In this document: piece after piece, positions 41,374 through 52,204 of the stretch
How positions within the stretch are numbered: position 1 is the first letter of the stretch
Layout of the letters: the number at the start of each line of letters is the position of its first letter
From: Branchipolynoe longqiensis
Lineage: Eukaryota; Annelida; Polychaeta; Phyllodocida; Polynoidae
DNA: 64,000 bases
NCBI GenBank assembly: GCA_030323885.1
Contig: CM059193.1
Location: 58,238,042-58,302,041, forward strand
Direction of reading: 5' to 3'
The notes under the pieces: generated by a model
The model's database searches: none
What the model saw: only the letters and a program-made list of their open reading frames with translations
Told to the model about the DNA's origin: nothing
Made by a program: the position numbers and the translations under genes

Positions 41374-42043
41374 GGACGGCTGTGGTAATCTGTATCGTTC
41401 TTGTATCCAAAACATGTCCGAGTCAGGACTTAAAGCATTTCATGGTTTGGGCGGAGACAGCAGATTCAGAGAGGAAGTTCCATCTATTGACAATTCTGTC
41501 ACTGAGATTCTGTGGCTGAAGATGTGTTTTCTCAAGTGAATATTGTACACGCAGAAATTGCTTCCTGATATCTTTAATATAGCATAAAACATATAGAAAT
41601 AATTAACCAACAAAGCACTTTATACATTGCCAACAGTAGATTTTTTTTTTGAATTTTTATTTTGCCCCTGCCGAAGCCTTAGCTTACATACATCCCGTAA
41701 TAAATAGTACGCAGTATTATGGGATAGATCGATGCCATTGTCCAATCACAGAGCTGCTAACATTAGTAGTCACGGCCCGTTCCGCTCACACATACAGCCA
41801 CATATTTTAAAACCATCTAGATTTGTTATTTGAGCTTGTCAAACAGACACCCATCTCACTTCAAAGCGAGGTGTTCTTCCTGTGCAGATATTGACAGCAT
41901 TCTCCATATAAAACACAACCAGTCTGCACCTCACTTGTCGTGAGGATTGTAAATGATTGTAAACAAAGCAATTGAGTATAATTTGTGGGTGATTGTATTG
42001 TTGTTCCTTTTTTTTTGGTTTTTGCAGAAGACAGAATACTATC
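41374..42043. other. Unassigned sequence
   Basis: No exon or repeat family identified. Confidence 0.4.
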
Positions 42044-42304
42044 CAGGGTAGGACGGTAACTTTTTCCCCCACTTGCCTGCCCAATAGGGCAAGTGACTGA
42101 ATTTTCTACTTGCCCGACTGGCCAAACTACTTGCCCAAGCCCAAGTAAAAATAAAACTGGCGATGCATTTGATAACCGGACTTTGAAGGACAGATCAGAA
42201 AAATAACGACTTGCCTATTCAGGCAGGTCACTGAGAATTTCACCTGCGCGAACGAGTAAACTAGGTGCCCTGGGCAACCGGGCAGTCGTTATTGTCCTAC
42301 CCTG
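42044..42304. mobile_element. hAT-like MITE (5-bp duplication), copy 1
   Basis: A 261-bp element with ends CAGGGTAGGACGGTAAC and, inverted, CAGGGTAGGACAATAAC. CTATC is duplicated on both sides (42039-42043 and 42305-42309). The interior has repeated ACTTGCCC/GGGCAAGT words. Copy 2 is at 59889-60118. Confidence 0.85.
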
Positions 42305-42557
42305 CTATCATATTAGATTGCGATGTGGGCTTATTTCTTTTTTCCTCCCGCATGGGATATAGGGTATCAGCTACTTTCATGTCACCAAGCGGGTCCGACG
42401 AACACTACACCTACCCCCCCCTCCCACCCGCATCTACACCCACCCACACCCTTTTTCAATTTTTGATCTTCCTAGAGGACGGCTGAGGAGTCCTGTCAGG
42501 TTCCCGGGTATTCTCCTTCACAGCTCCCCTCGACATTGTTCATGTTGTTTCGTAAAC

Positions 42558-42794
42558 ATGGGTAATTTGCACGCGAACAAGGAGTTACTGCAGTTGCGCC
42601 ACCTGGGTTCGATCACGTTAACCACCACGCCCCTGCCGGAATTCCCGCGAACTAGGCCTCCCGCGAGACCCGTGACGTCATACCTGGTCGTCGACGGCCA
42701 GCCAGATCCTGAATCTACCACTACGTCTCCAGCAGCCGGACCAGCAATACCACCAGCTTTACTCAGCCGCCCACCCATCCTTACAAACAGATGA
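42558..42794 (+). CDS. Orphan open frame, 78 codons, doubtful
   Basis: ATG context AAACATGG. It starts M-G-N-L-H and continues into a Pro/Thr-rich tail. Composition is GC-richer than its surroundings and not repetitive in this window. No domain was recognised. It could be a small gene, a gag remnant or chance. Confidence 0.2.
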   Translation: MGNLHANKELLQLRHLGSITLTTTPLPEFPRTRPPARPVTSYLVVDGQPDPESTTTSPAAGPAIPPALLSRPPILTNR

Positions 42795-42976
42795 ACATTC
42801 TTAAAGCAGTCGGGTTGAGAGCCTGAGTCGATGAACATTTGACTGTTGATCTTACTTACTGGCGATCACTACTATTATACCTGACCACTTTTGTATAAAG
42901 TCCATGTCAATGAGCTACTTGTTCGCGTTGTGAATTGATGATGTTGATTAATAATAGCCTTTGTGCCATGTTACTG

Positions 42977-43372
42977 ATTAAAGTTGCAGAGTCCGATGGT
43001 TTTGAGTTTTACTTTAGTTTGAAGTAACTTATTTAAAATGACTAACATTTGAGATATTTGAAGTGCAAACAGGCAAAATTGGTTTTTGCAAGCACACCAC
43101 AACTAACGCCATAGGCTTCTGCAGTCACAGGTTCTATTAAATTGGTTCAGTATTCCCTTCTATGTGATGGCAAATGTTTAATAAGTGCACCAGTACCTAA
43201 GTTAGATATGTCTACAGAATCAAATCTAAATAATTGTTTTGGTTTTGAAAATTTGATGTTTTCATTGGATCATGCTGCTTTAGATATGATAAGTTAGATA
43301 TGTAGAATCAAATCTAGATAATTGTTTTAATTTTGAAAATTTGATTTTTTCATTGGACTATGCGGCGTTAAA
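42977..43372. mobile_element. MITE family C copy plus duplicated right end
   Basis: ATTAAAGTTGCAGAGTCCGA to about 43282. The right-hand 80 bp (GATATGTAGAATCAAATCTA to GGACTATGCGGCGTTAA) then repeats at about 43291-43372. Confidence 0.75.
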
Positions 43373-43473
43373 CTTCCTTTTCTCCCAGCTTGCATCTGGC
43401 TTCCTTCCGAATCAGCCAACGGGCACACTACTGTGGGAATCATGGGCCAATAGATTTGATATGTTATAGAAGG

Positions 43474-43640
43474 GTTGGTTGGTTGTTGAGTTTTACATCC
43501 TGGCAACATCTAAGGTCACATCAGGATGGGTACCGACTTGTGACAGTGCACACTCATGGTGACTTTATTGCGCTGCCCCATTGGGAAATCAGGCCGCCGC
43601 CACCATGAGCCGATATCCCACTCAGTCACAATATCCTGAT
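43474..43640 (-). mobile_element. SINE family S1, head-truncated
   Basis: GGTTGGTTGGTTGTTGAGTT to CACTCAGTCACAATATCCTG; the tRNA-like half is absent. Confidence 0.78.
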
Positions 43641-44509
43641 GGAGTCGCAAACGTGGCTCAAATAGGCATTTTTTCATTTCACCCCATTATTGCTTGCACT
43701 ATTCGGATTGAAAACAACATCACTTTCTATACTACCGTGCCAACACAGGTGCAAAAAGGTCCCATATCCACACCAATTAGCAAAAAAGATGCGTCAATCC
43801 TGCAATGACACATCCTAGCTGATACCCTTACATACCACATGTAATACTGACATTCAAATGTTGTCTGGTTGAACTAGGTCGTTTTTGTTGTGTTTTTTTG
43901 TTGTTCTTTTACTTTTAAAATAAAAAAATTAAAAAAAATTTGGGGGTGGTTATTTTTGTTTAAATGTCTATTGCTTTGGCTTAAGAGTTTAATGTATCAA
44001 GTGATTTGTACACACCTGACTATTAAACTATAGATCTATGCTACAACATATTAAGCATTCCATATTGTGGCATGCGCATAATACACGAACCGTGTTGTAC
44101 ATTGCATCGTTACATGCATATGCCAGAGTTACATAATAAATACCAAGTGTTACATAACATGCCACATACCATATCTCACGAACCACATAATGCCAGACAT
44201 GACATCGTATTACATAATATCATCCATGTTACATGTTTTAGCGAAGAAAAGAGAATTTACAACAATCGTTGAACAAAAATATTAAATCGATATATATACA
44301 TGCAGAAAAATCACTTTTAAGCAAACCTCAAGTATATGATGCAATCTCCAAAAGGTCCCTACGCACGACGTGGTGTACATTGATCAGATAGTTCGCAACG
44401 ACAGCATGTAGTACAGCTCGACATTCGGAACCATCAAGTTGTTGTCAACAGTTGTACATACGACATGCGAAACTGAACACACACACCGTGATATGGGAGT
44501 ACTGTACAC
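43641..44509. other. Unassigned AT-rich sequence
   Basis: No gene was recognised. Words such as TTACATAACATGCCACATAC at about 44090-44230 hint at an old, diverged relative of the following 24-bp array. Confidence 0.4.
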
Positions 44510-46030
44510 CAAACCAGTCAAAGTGCTGCACATTGAACATGACCAAGTGCTACACACTGAACATGACAAAGTGCTAAACACTGAACATGACAAGGTGCTG
44601 CACATTGAACATGACAAAGTGCTACACATTGAACATGACAAAGTGCTACACATTGAACATGACAAAGTTCTACACATTGAACATGACAACATGCTACACA
44701 TTGAACATGACAAAGTGCTACACATTGAACATGACAAAGTGCTACACATTGAACATGATAAAGTGCTACACATTGAACATGACAAAATGCTACACATTGA
44801 ACATGACAAAGTGCTACACACTGAACATGATAAAGCGCTACATACTGAACATGACAAAGTGCTGCACATTGAACATGACAAAGTGCTACACATTGAACAT
44901 GACAAAGTGCTACACATTGAACATGACAAAGTTCTACACATTGAACATGACAAAGTTCTACACATTGAACATGACAACATGCTACACATTGAACATGACA
45001 AAGTGATACACACTGAACATGACAAAGTTCTACACATTGAACATGACAACATGCTACACATTGAACATGACAAAGTGCTACACATTGAACATGACAAAGT
45101 GCTACACATTGAACATGATAAAATGCTACACACTGAACATGATAAAGCGCTACATACTGAACATGACAAAGTGCTGCACATTGAACATGACAAAGTGCTA
45201 CACATTGAACATGACAAAGTTCTACACATTGAACATGACAACATGCTACACATTGAACATGACAACATGCTACACATTGAACATGACAAAGTGCTACACA
45301 TTGAACATGACAAAGTGCTACACATTGAACATGACAAAGTGCTACACATTGAACATGACAAAGTGCTACACACTGAACATGATAAAGCGCTACATACTGA
45401 ACATGACAAAGTGCTGCACATTGAACATGACAAAGTGCTACACATTGAACATGACAAAATGCTACACATTGAACATGACAAAGCACTGCACATTGAACAT
45501 AAAAAGTGCTACACATTGAACATGACAAAGTGCTACACATTGAACATGACCAAGTGATACACACTGAACATGACAAAGTGCTACACACTGAACATGACAA
45601 AGTGCTACACATTGAACATGACAAAGTGCTGCACATTGAACATGACAAAGTATTTGACATGGCTAGGTCCAGAACATATCAAAGTGACATAACTGTTATA
45701 CACCCAACATTTTGAAGGGCTTCACATTGAATATTTCAAGGAGCTGTACATTGAACATATCAAACCGCAGTTATGTCAATGTGATGTACACCAAAAATGT
45801 TGAACTGCTGCACACTGAACATGTCAAAGTGCTGAACACCAAACACATCGAAATGCCATACACCAAACATTTCAAAATGTTGTACATTAAACATGTCAAA
45901 GTGCTGTACACTGAACATGTAAAAACACTATTCCACCACGCATGTCAAAGCACTGTACAGACAAAATGTCAAAATGACAAGACGCACTAGAGTCAAAGTG
46001 CCGTACACATAACATGTCGAAGCAGCATAC
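44510..46030. repeat. 24-bp tandem repeat (about 47 regular units plus decayed tail)
   Basis: Units such as GACAAAGTGCTACACATTGA + ACAT are regular from about 44518 to 45655, then diverge to about 46030. The period is eight codons, so several frames on both strands stay open for more than 350 codons (HDKVLHIE on plus, SCSMCSTL and HVQCVALC on minus). Variants are clustered in a higher-order way: blocks containing the CACTGAACATGATAAAGCGC variant recur at about 44818, 45130 and 45368. Confidence 0.93.
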
Positions 46031-46730
46031 ATATGATATTGGCTTACAGTTTGAACCTAAGCTTCGCACCCTAAACAAAGCACATCCCAATCATCTACGA
46101 TGCGGGGTGTAGGTACTATTCCTTTCTGAAACTAGGTCACAGGAAGCTCGATTGTTTCCAAACCGATAACTCCTTTCGCCACAACAGAAAACCAACAACG
46201 ACACTATTAAACTTTGTTTAAAGTTGCCCGGTATAGTCCACTGAGACGACAAACAAACTCGCAATGTAATATATGAATGACGTCACAGGTGGGATTCCCT
46301 CATCACATGACTTAATATAGTTCGCCACATGACCAAACATGGTTCCCCTCACACTGGGTGAACACTGAAGAACCCCTTTCGGTTGTACTTGTACAGTACA
46401 CATTGTGGCACTCTCCGTCCATACATTCCGTTACACAAACTGAAAAGGTGTGCTTGGAGAGGATTTGTCGGAGTACAGTTGCTGTCTCAGCGGCCTACAC
46501 CGGTTACATTTAAATAGCAAATTTGGGAGGTGAGGGGGTGGGGTGGGGGGGACTGGGGGTGTACATACAACAGTTATCCCCGGACTATGTTTGTGAAGAA
46601 GGGTTTGTTATTTTGTTTAGGGGAGGTGGAATTCTTTTATATAACATGTGAACTTGGAAAAGCAGAGAGGGATAGTAGACAGTAAGTAGTATAAGTTAAA
46701 TATTCATAAATCAAGTTAAATATTCATAAA
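46031..46730. other. Unassigned, includes partial family H repeat
   Basis: GCCCGGTATAGTCCACTGAG at about 46227 and GGTGGGATTCCCTCATCACA at about 46287 belong to repeat family H. A G-rich patch lies at 46527-46560. AAGTTAAATATTCATAAATC is duplicated in tandem at 46695-46732. Confidence 0.5.
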
Positions 46731-46782
46731 TCAATGTGTTCAGAAAGCACCATATGTAATGTCAGACAAGAGCCACACGTCC

Positions 46783-46878
46783 CATCTCGGACATGTGATG
46801 ACAACACTTGTCTTTGCCCCAAATCTGGTCCATCTCGGACATGTGATGACAACACTTGTCTTCGCACCCAATCTGGTG
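46783..46878. repeat. Short tandem duplication (~47 bp)
   Basis: CCATCTCGGACATGTGATGA then CAACACTTGTCTT is present twice in tandem. Confidence 0.8.
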
Positions 46879-47027
46879 GTGACTTGGAGTTTTTATTGCC
46901 GGTATTTATAATTATACAGATACATCAGTTTTTGTAAATACATGTAAAAGGACTCCATATAGCCTTAACACCGATTCAATATTAACAGGAGTATAGATGC
47001 CTTTCAATGTTTATAAACATTGTGTAT

Positions 47028-47707
47028 GCGCGCGCAGCTTGGCTGCAGAATGAAGGTACGCTGCCATTGAGTTTGCCGATATGCGCAGTGCAAAAAGTCA
47101 GTTTTATTCAAGATGAATAGAAATGCAGAACCCTAACCGTATAAATTTAATATAATCTGTTTGGTGAATGTTTTCTAAATGTGTTAAAAGCGGTTTGTGT
47201 CTAGGTGGTGTAGGTTTAGATATTTCACTTTTTCTGTGTGAAGATTGCTCACGGCCATTGACAATGCATTGAGTTTGCCGGTACGCGCAGCGCAAAACAT
47301 CTATTTGATTCTAAATGAATAGAAATACAGAACCCTAACTGTATAAATTTAATATAATCTGTTCGTTGAATATGTTTTCTATATGTTCCAATCAGTTTGT
47401 TTCTAGATGGTGTGGTTTTAGAGATATTTCACTTTTTCTGTATGAAGATTGCTCACGGCCATTGACAATGAATTGAGTTTGCCGATACGCGCAGTGCAAA
47501 ACGTCTATTTTATTCAAAGTTAATAGAAATACAGAACCCTAACCTTATAAATTTAATATAATCTGTTGGTTGAATGTGTTTTCTATATGTGTTCCAATCA
47601 GTTTGTTTCTAGGTGGTGTGGTTTTAGAGATATTTCACTTTTTCTGTATCAAGATTGCTCACTGCCATTAAGTTTGCATTGTGACTGGATATTGTCCTGC
47701 AGCCAAG
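47028..47707. mobile_element. TIR element family J, copy 3, with three internal modules
   Basis: Ends near GCGCGCAGCTTGGCTGCAG and, inverted, GCGCACAGCTTGGCTGCAG. The interior has three tandem copies (about 202-bp period; starts near 47069, 47271 and 47473) of the module also found in 2282-2789 and 12852-13445, in inverse orientation. The termini are unrelated to those two copies. Confidence 0.75.
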
Positions 47708-48579
47708 CTGTGCGCGTACTGACCTAAATACCTATGCCGACGTAAAGTTGTCGGCTTCATTTCTTTCTTTCAGGCCGCTATTTGTCATATAACCCCCCCC
47801 CCCCCCCCCCCCATCATCCCACCAGTGGCAGCAGCCCTTTTTTCTTTAAAAAAAACAACAACCAGTACTTGGATATTACACTTCAGACATTTAAACCACA
47901 TCAACACACAACCTAGCACCTCATACAAATCTGATGACGAGATTAAATTTCGTCCTTTTTTGCCGGGGAGGGTGGAGAGGGGGGGGGGGGGGAGGGAACA
48001 AGTATCAGCACAATAAGGAATGTACTACATTCATACAAAATATACAACTACGAGGAATGTATTAATTTGTTCGGTACAAAATTAAAACCCATTTTTATGG
48101 ATTCTTTCTTCTTATTTGATTATGTAAAACACATTAAGACACAAATGTTATATTGGAGGGGAATAAACAAGCATAAATTTGGTATAATTTATTTTTGAAT
48201 GCTGGAAGGCGACAACTGATAGCGACAACAACAAAAGTACATTGGCTGTCTTCAATTGTCTCTTCAAGTTTAGCAATAATTCACATAGCAAAATGCGAAG
48301 GTTTGCAATTCTTTTACAGCAGCTAAGTGTTACAAAGCGGCATACCCCAGACAAACGCTACCCCGAATACCTGTCCCTGTGAAACCAATAGAAGTATAAG
48401 AGTAACCCATTTTAAGCTGATCACTGATAGGCACAACGGACGGGTGTGGTCTTACCTTGTACTTAGATAGCTAAATGCGCATTTGTTTCCTATCTGATTG
48501 CAGCCCAATAGGCGCTTTCACTACTTGAGTTATTCTATCGCTGCCTGAAAATGTCCCGCACTACTTATGTATAGCTATT
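47708..48579. other. Unassigned, with C and G homopolymer runs
   Basis: Poly-C of about 20 at 47793-47812 and poly-G at about 47980-47994. No gene was recognised. Confidence 0.5.
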
Positions 48580-49390
48580 GAAGCCCTAAAAGCACCTCGC
48601 AACTCGAGAACAGTAATCATAGTCCTAAAAGTGCATTGCAACTCGAGACCAACAACCAATGTCCTAAAGGTGCCTTGCAACTCAACAACAGCAATCGCTC
48701 TCCTATAAGTGCCTTGCAACTCGAGAACAGCAATCCCTCTCCTAAAGGTGCCTCACAACTCGAGTACGACAATCACTGTTCTAAAGGTGCCTTGCAACTC
48801 TAGTATGGCAATCGCTGCCCTAAAGGTGCCTGGCAACTCGAGTACGGCAATCACTGTTCTAAAGGTACCTTGCAACACTCAGTATGGCAATCGCTGCTGC
48901 CCTAAAGGTGCCTTGCAACTCGAGTATGGCAATCACTGTTCTAAAGGTGCCTTGCAACACTTAGTATGGCAATCGCTGCTGCCCTAAAGGTGCCTTGCAA
49001 CTCGAGTACGGCAATCACTGCCCTAAAGGTGCCTTGCAACTTGTGAACAGCAATCGCTGCCCTAAAGTTGCCTTGCAACTCGAGAACAGCAATCGCTCTC
49101 CTAAAGGTGCCTTGCAACTCGAGAACAGCAATCGCTGTCCTAAAGGTTCCTCACTATTCAAATATTGCCATCACTGCTTTAAAGGTACCTTACTACTAGA
49201 GTACAGCAATCACTGCCTTAAACCTAAAGGTATTTAACTACTCAAGTACAGTAATCGCTGCCAAAATTTGTCTCACTATTCGAGTACAGCAATCGCTGGC
49301 CTAAATGTGCCTCACTACCCGAGTATTGCCATCACTGTCTTACAGGTACTATACCACACAAGAACGACAATCACCACCTGTCCATCGGTC
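48580..49390. repeat. ~39-bp tandem repeat, about 20 copies
   Basis: Units of the form CCTAAAGGTGCCTTGCAACT + CGAGTACGGCAATCACTGC. Copies are tightest at 48660-49140 and diverge on both sides. Some units lose or gain 1-3 bp (CTGCTGCC), so no frame persists throughout. Confidence 0.9.
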
Positions 49391-49560
49391 TGGCTACTGA
49401 GCACACGCATACCTAGTACATTCCAGTTATCATATAAAACCTGCTAGTACTGACCCAATACAACACCACCTAGGCACCAGGCTCTGGCAACAATGTCTGT
49501 CTGTCGCACTGCCAAGTCTTCCCTCGCTCAGTGTATGATGCACCTAATACGTAAATCAAC

Positions 49561-49583
49561 GCCCCCCCCCCCCCCCCCCCCCC
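49561..49583 (+). repeat. Poly-C run
   Basis: About 23 C in a row. Confidence 0.9.
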
Positions 49584-49815
49584 AAAAGAGCATACGGAAC
49601 AATAATAATAAAATAAGTCGATTTGAAGCAAACATTTATGCAAATAAACGCGCCCGAAGGTATATACACACATACTATGATGATAATATACAGACTAAGA
49701 AGCACTTCTGGCACCATACAGTGCATGGCCATAGCGCTGTGGGCATGTCCTCTTCTGCGGTCATTGATAATATTAAAAGAAATACTTAACTTGGCCTCTT
49801 GAAGTACTAGATGAC

Positions 49816-49983
49816 TACCCTTACTCTACACCATACATCAAGCACGAACCCCAATCTCCCACGCAGAAACAGGGTCGGCCACGTAGGGGCCTTTATATAT
49901 ACCCTTACTCTACACCATACATCAAGCACGAACCCCAATCTCCCACGCAGAAACAGGGTCGGCCACGTAGGGGCCTTTATAGA
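49816..49983. repeat. 84-bp tandem duplication near the plastin 3' end
   Basis: TACCCTTACTCTACACCATA to CCACGTAGGGGCCTTTATA occurs twice, nearly identically. It lies just downstream of the last plastin exon, so it may be in the 3' UTR. Confidence 0.9.
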
Positions 49984-50010
49984 TCCGTTATGCGATATAA
50001 ACTTTGGTGC

Positions 50011-50175
50011 TTAGTTCTTAATCTTGTGGATCTGGTAGTATGTAACCATAAGACATGCGAAGATGGTCATCACCATCTTACCGTTCACCTCAACGATGTC
50101 TTCGGGGAGCGCATAGACACGCGCACCAATCTTACGCGCCATCGAGATGGCGTACTTGGCATTGTCCAGCTTCTC
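50011..50175 (-). CDS. Plastin/fimbrin exon: C-terminal end of CH4
   Basis: Acceptor GTATCTTACAG. It starts in phase 0 and encodes [20 protein letters not shown], then [10 protein letters not shown] and [11 protein letters not shown]. This is the highly conserved C-terminal CH4 helix region of actin-bundling plastins. After C-L-M the frame reads 11 further residues, [11 protein letters not shown], to a TAA. Plastins usually end about 5-8 residues after this point with a different, basic tail. An alternative is a weak donor at ATG|GTTACA and a last exon that I could not find. No obvious AATAAA was seen within about 500 bp downstream. Confidence 0.9.
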   Translation of the reverse strand, partial: EKLDNAKYAISMARKIGARVYALPEDIVEVNGKMVMTIFACLMVTYYQIHKIKN

Positions 50176-50290
50176 CTGTAAGATACAGAACGTGGATACC
50201 ATATTGCTTTTGGAGTTCTTTTTGTTAATTTTTCTAAATTTCCTTTCTTTCATTTTGCGATTACTGCACATAATTATGGACCATTAAGTT

Positions 50291-50519
50291 CACCCATGGC
50301 TAACTTTTGAGATATTTGAAGTGCAAGCATGCTAAATTAATGTTGGGTACCATAGGCTACCGCAGTAACAGATTCTATTAAATTGCCTCAGTGTTCCCTT
50401 TTTATGTGATGACAAATGCTTAATAAGTACACCAGTATCGAAGTTACACATGTAGAATCAAATCTAGATAATTGCTTTGGTTTTGAAAATTTGATGTTTT
50501 CAGACTATGCGGCTTTAAG
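50291..50519. mobile_element. MITE family C, left-truncated, in plastin intron
   Basis: GGCTAACTTTTGAGATATTT to CAGACTATGCGGCTTTAAG; the left TIR is missing. Confidence 0.75.
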
Positions 50520-50772
50520 TTCAATAAAAAGTAGGTCTATTATTATTAGGGGCCAGCCGCAGTACTTACTCAATCCAACTACTGCGTCCCACATCTTTGT
50601 AATAACTAATCCTGTTTCTATTCTGCTATTTTTAACATATCTAAGCATACACTGAGTGGGTTGAGAAAAAAATTAAGTTAATACAGGATGAATGATACTA
50701 TATCATATAATATAGCATGATAGCCATCCTCTGGCTATAGCTTATTCAGTTTATCATTGTTCATATGGCCTA

Positions 50773-51113
50773 GTTGGTTGCTTGCTGGTGTTTTACGCCC
50801 TAGCAACATCTAAGGTCATATCAGGACGGGTACTGACTTGTGACAGTGCGCATTCATGGCACCTTTATAGTGCTGCCCCACTGGGAAAGCAGGTCACCGG
50901 CACCATGACCAGATATCCCACTCAGTCACATTATCCTGACACTGAACTAACCAGTCATTGCCCTATCCTAATGATGCCGAGCACCAGGCTAGGAAGCGAC
51001 AAGTATCAATTATTATATCATTGGTTTGATTCGACCAGGGTTCAAACCCATGAGTTCGAATTCCACGATCTACCAAGACAACGCTCAACTCATTCGGCCA
51101 TCCCGTCTGGTGT
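50773..51113 (-). mobile_element. SINE family S1 copy
   Basis: Tail GGTTGCTTGCTGGTGTTTTA, complete body and head (TCGAATTCCACGATCTACCA to CATTCGGCCATCCCGTCTGG). Confidence 0.85.
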
Positions 51114-51126
51114 GTTAATATAGGAG

Positions 51127-51437
51127 TGGTTGGTTGTTAGAACTTTACGTCCTGGCAATAGCTAAGACAGGTACCGCACTCATGGCAATTTATAGTGCTG
51201 CCCCACTGGGAAAGCAGGTCACCGGCACCATGACCCGATATCCCACTCAGTCACATTATCCTGACACCGAGCTAACCAGTCCTCGCCCTATCCTAATAAT
51301 CTGGGTAGGAAGCGACAAGTATCAATTTTATACGTCATTGGTTTGACTCGACCAGGGTTCGAACCCGTGGGTTCGAATCCCACGATCTACCAAAACGGGA
51401 GACGGACTCTCAACTCATTCGGCCATCCCCTCTGGTG
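51127..51437 (-). mobile_element. SINE family S1 copy
   Basis: GTTGGTTGTTAGAACTTTAC to CATTCGGCCATCCCCTCTGG. It shares the GGAAAGCAGGTCACCGGCAC variant with the previous copy, indicating recent common origin. Confidence 0.85.
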
Positions 51438-51550
51438 TGTTAATACAGGATGAATGATACTATATCATATAATATAGCATGATAGCAGTGCGCTGCCTAT
51501 AGCTTATTTAGTTTATCATTGTTCATATGGCCAGGTTGGCAGGTTCTTAC

Positions 51551-51694
51551 CGCGTCGCTGGTGCCCTGCGTTACATTCTCGTACCGAACCGAGCCCGGCT
51601 TGCAAGCATCCACCAGGTCGATGATGACAACACCGGACGACAATTTCTGATCGTTGAACCGGTCAACATGTGTCTTCTTACCCGCTTGCTTCAA
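51551..51694 (-). CDS. Plastin/fimbrin exon: middle of CH4
   Basis: A 144-bp exon, phase 0 at both ends, acceptor TTGTTTATAG, donor GCG|GTAAGAA. It encodes LKQAGKKTHVDRFNDQKLSS, then GVVIIDLVDACKPGSVRYEN. The V-I-I-D-L-V-D-A-x-x-P-G-S segment is a signature of the plastin CH4 domain (human counterpart L-D-L-I-D-A-I-Q-P-G). It binds F-actin as part of the second actin-binding domain. Confidence 0.93.
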
Positions 51695-51772
51695 CTATAA
51701 ACAATTAAACAGTCTCATTGTTTTCAGGGGTCCCAGTGACAACAATTTTAAAAAGCCTGAAAAACTAGCGGG

Positions 51773-52204
51773 ATTGAGGGGGGGGGGGGTATGCCGCCCT
51801 GGAAATTTGTTAAAACTTATTATTAAAATGGTGCAATTTGGCACCTAGTTGGAATATTTTGGCCTTGAAATTCCAACTGTTTTAAGACTTCAAGACTAAC
51901 AAATAATTACAAGTAACATTCTCACTCACACTCTCACACACACACACACACACTCACTCACTGTCAATAAATTCCAGCATCAACAAAACAAAGTTAATTT
52001 AATTTTAAATTATCCACAGTAAAATTCTGATTCAGTTTTGTCTTTTTAGCGAACAGGATTTTCCCTCCGCTGATTTGGAAACTTAGTTTTCGCTGAAATG
52101 GGCGATTTAGCTGAGAAATGGGATTCCTGATTTTTAAGTACTAAGCACTATATTTTTAAGTACTAAGCATTTAAGTACTATAGTAATTTTAAGTACTATA
52201 GTAC
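51773..52204. other. Intron sequence with G run and CA microsatellite
   Basis: Poly-G at 51779-51790, CTCTCACACACACACAC at about 51932-51952 and TTTTTAAGTACTA repeats at 52132-52202. No exon. Confidence 0.6.

Larger units (their letters stand above)
50680..51536. repeat. ~760-bp tandem duplication including two S1 SINEs
   Basis: The 95-bp block TTAATACAGGATGAATGATA to GTTCATATGGCC occurs at 50680 and again at 51440. Between them lie two S1 SINEs in the same orientation (50773-51113 and 51127-51437), both joined to the same flank. A segmental duplication followed by divergence, or recombination between two SINEs, is likely. The second block ends 15 bp from the plastin exon at 51551. Confidence 0.75.

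Noticed and set aside
42558..42794. Myristoylated retroviral Gag start (M-G-N-...)
   Set aside because: Only the first residues fit; no other Gag, zinc-knuckle or LTR signal is nearby. Kept only as a doubtful open frame.
44384..45660. Cys-rich (380-codon) and His-rich (372-codon) proteins on opposite strands
   Set aside because: Both are by-products of a 24-bp tandem repeat; there is no start context, splice site or domain.
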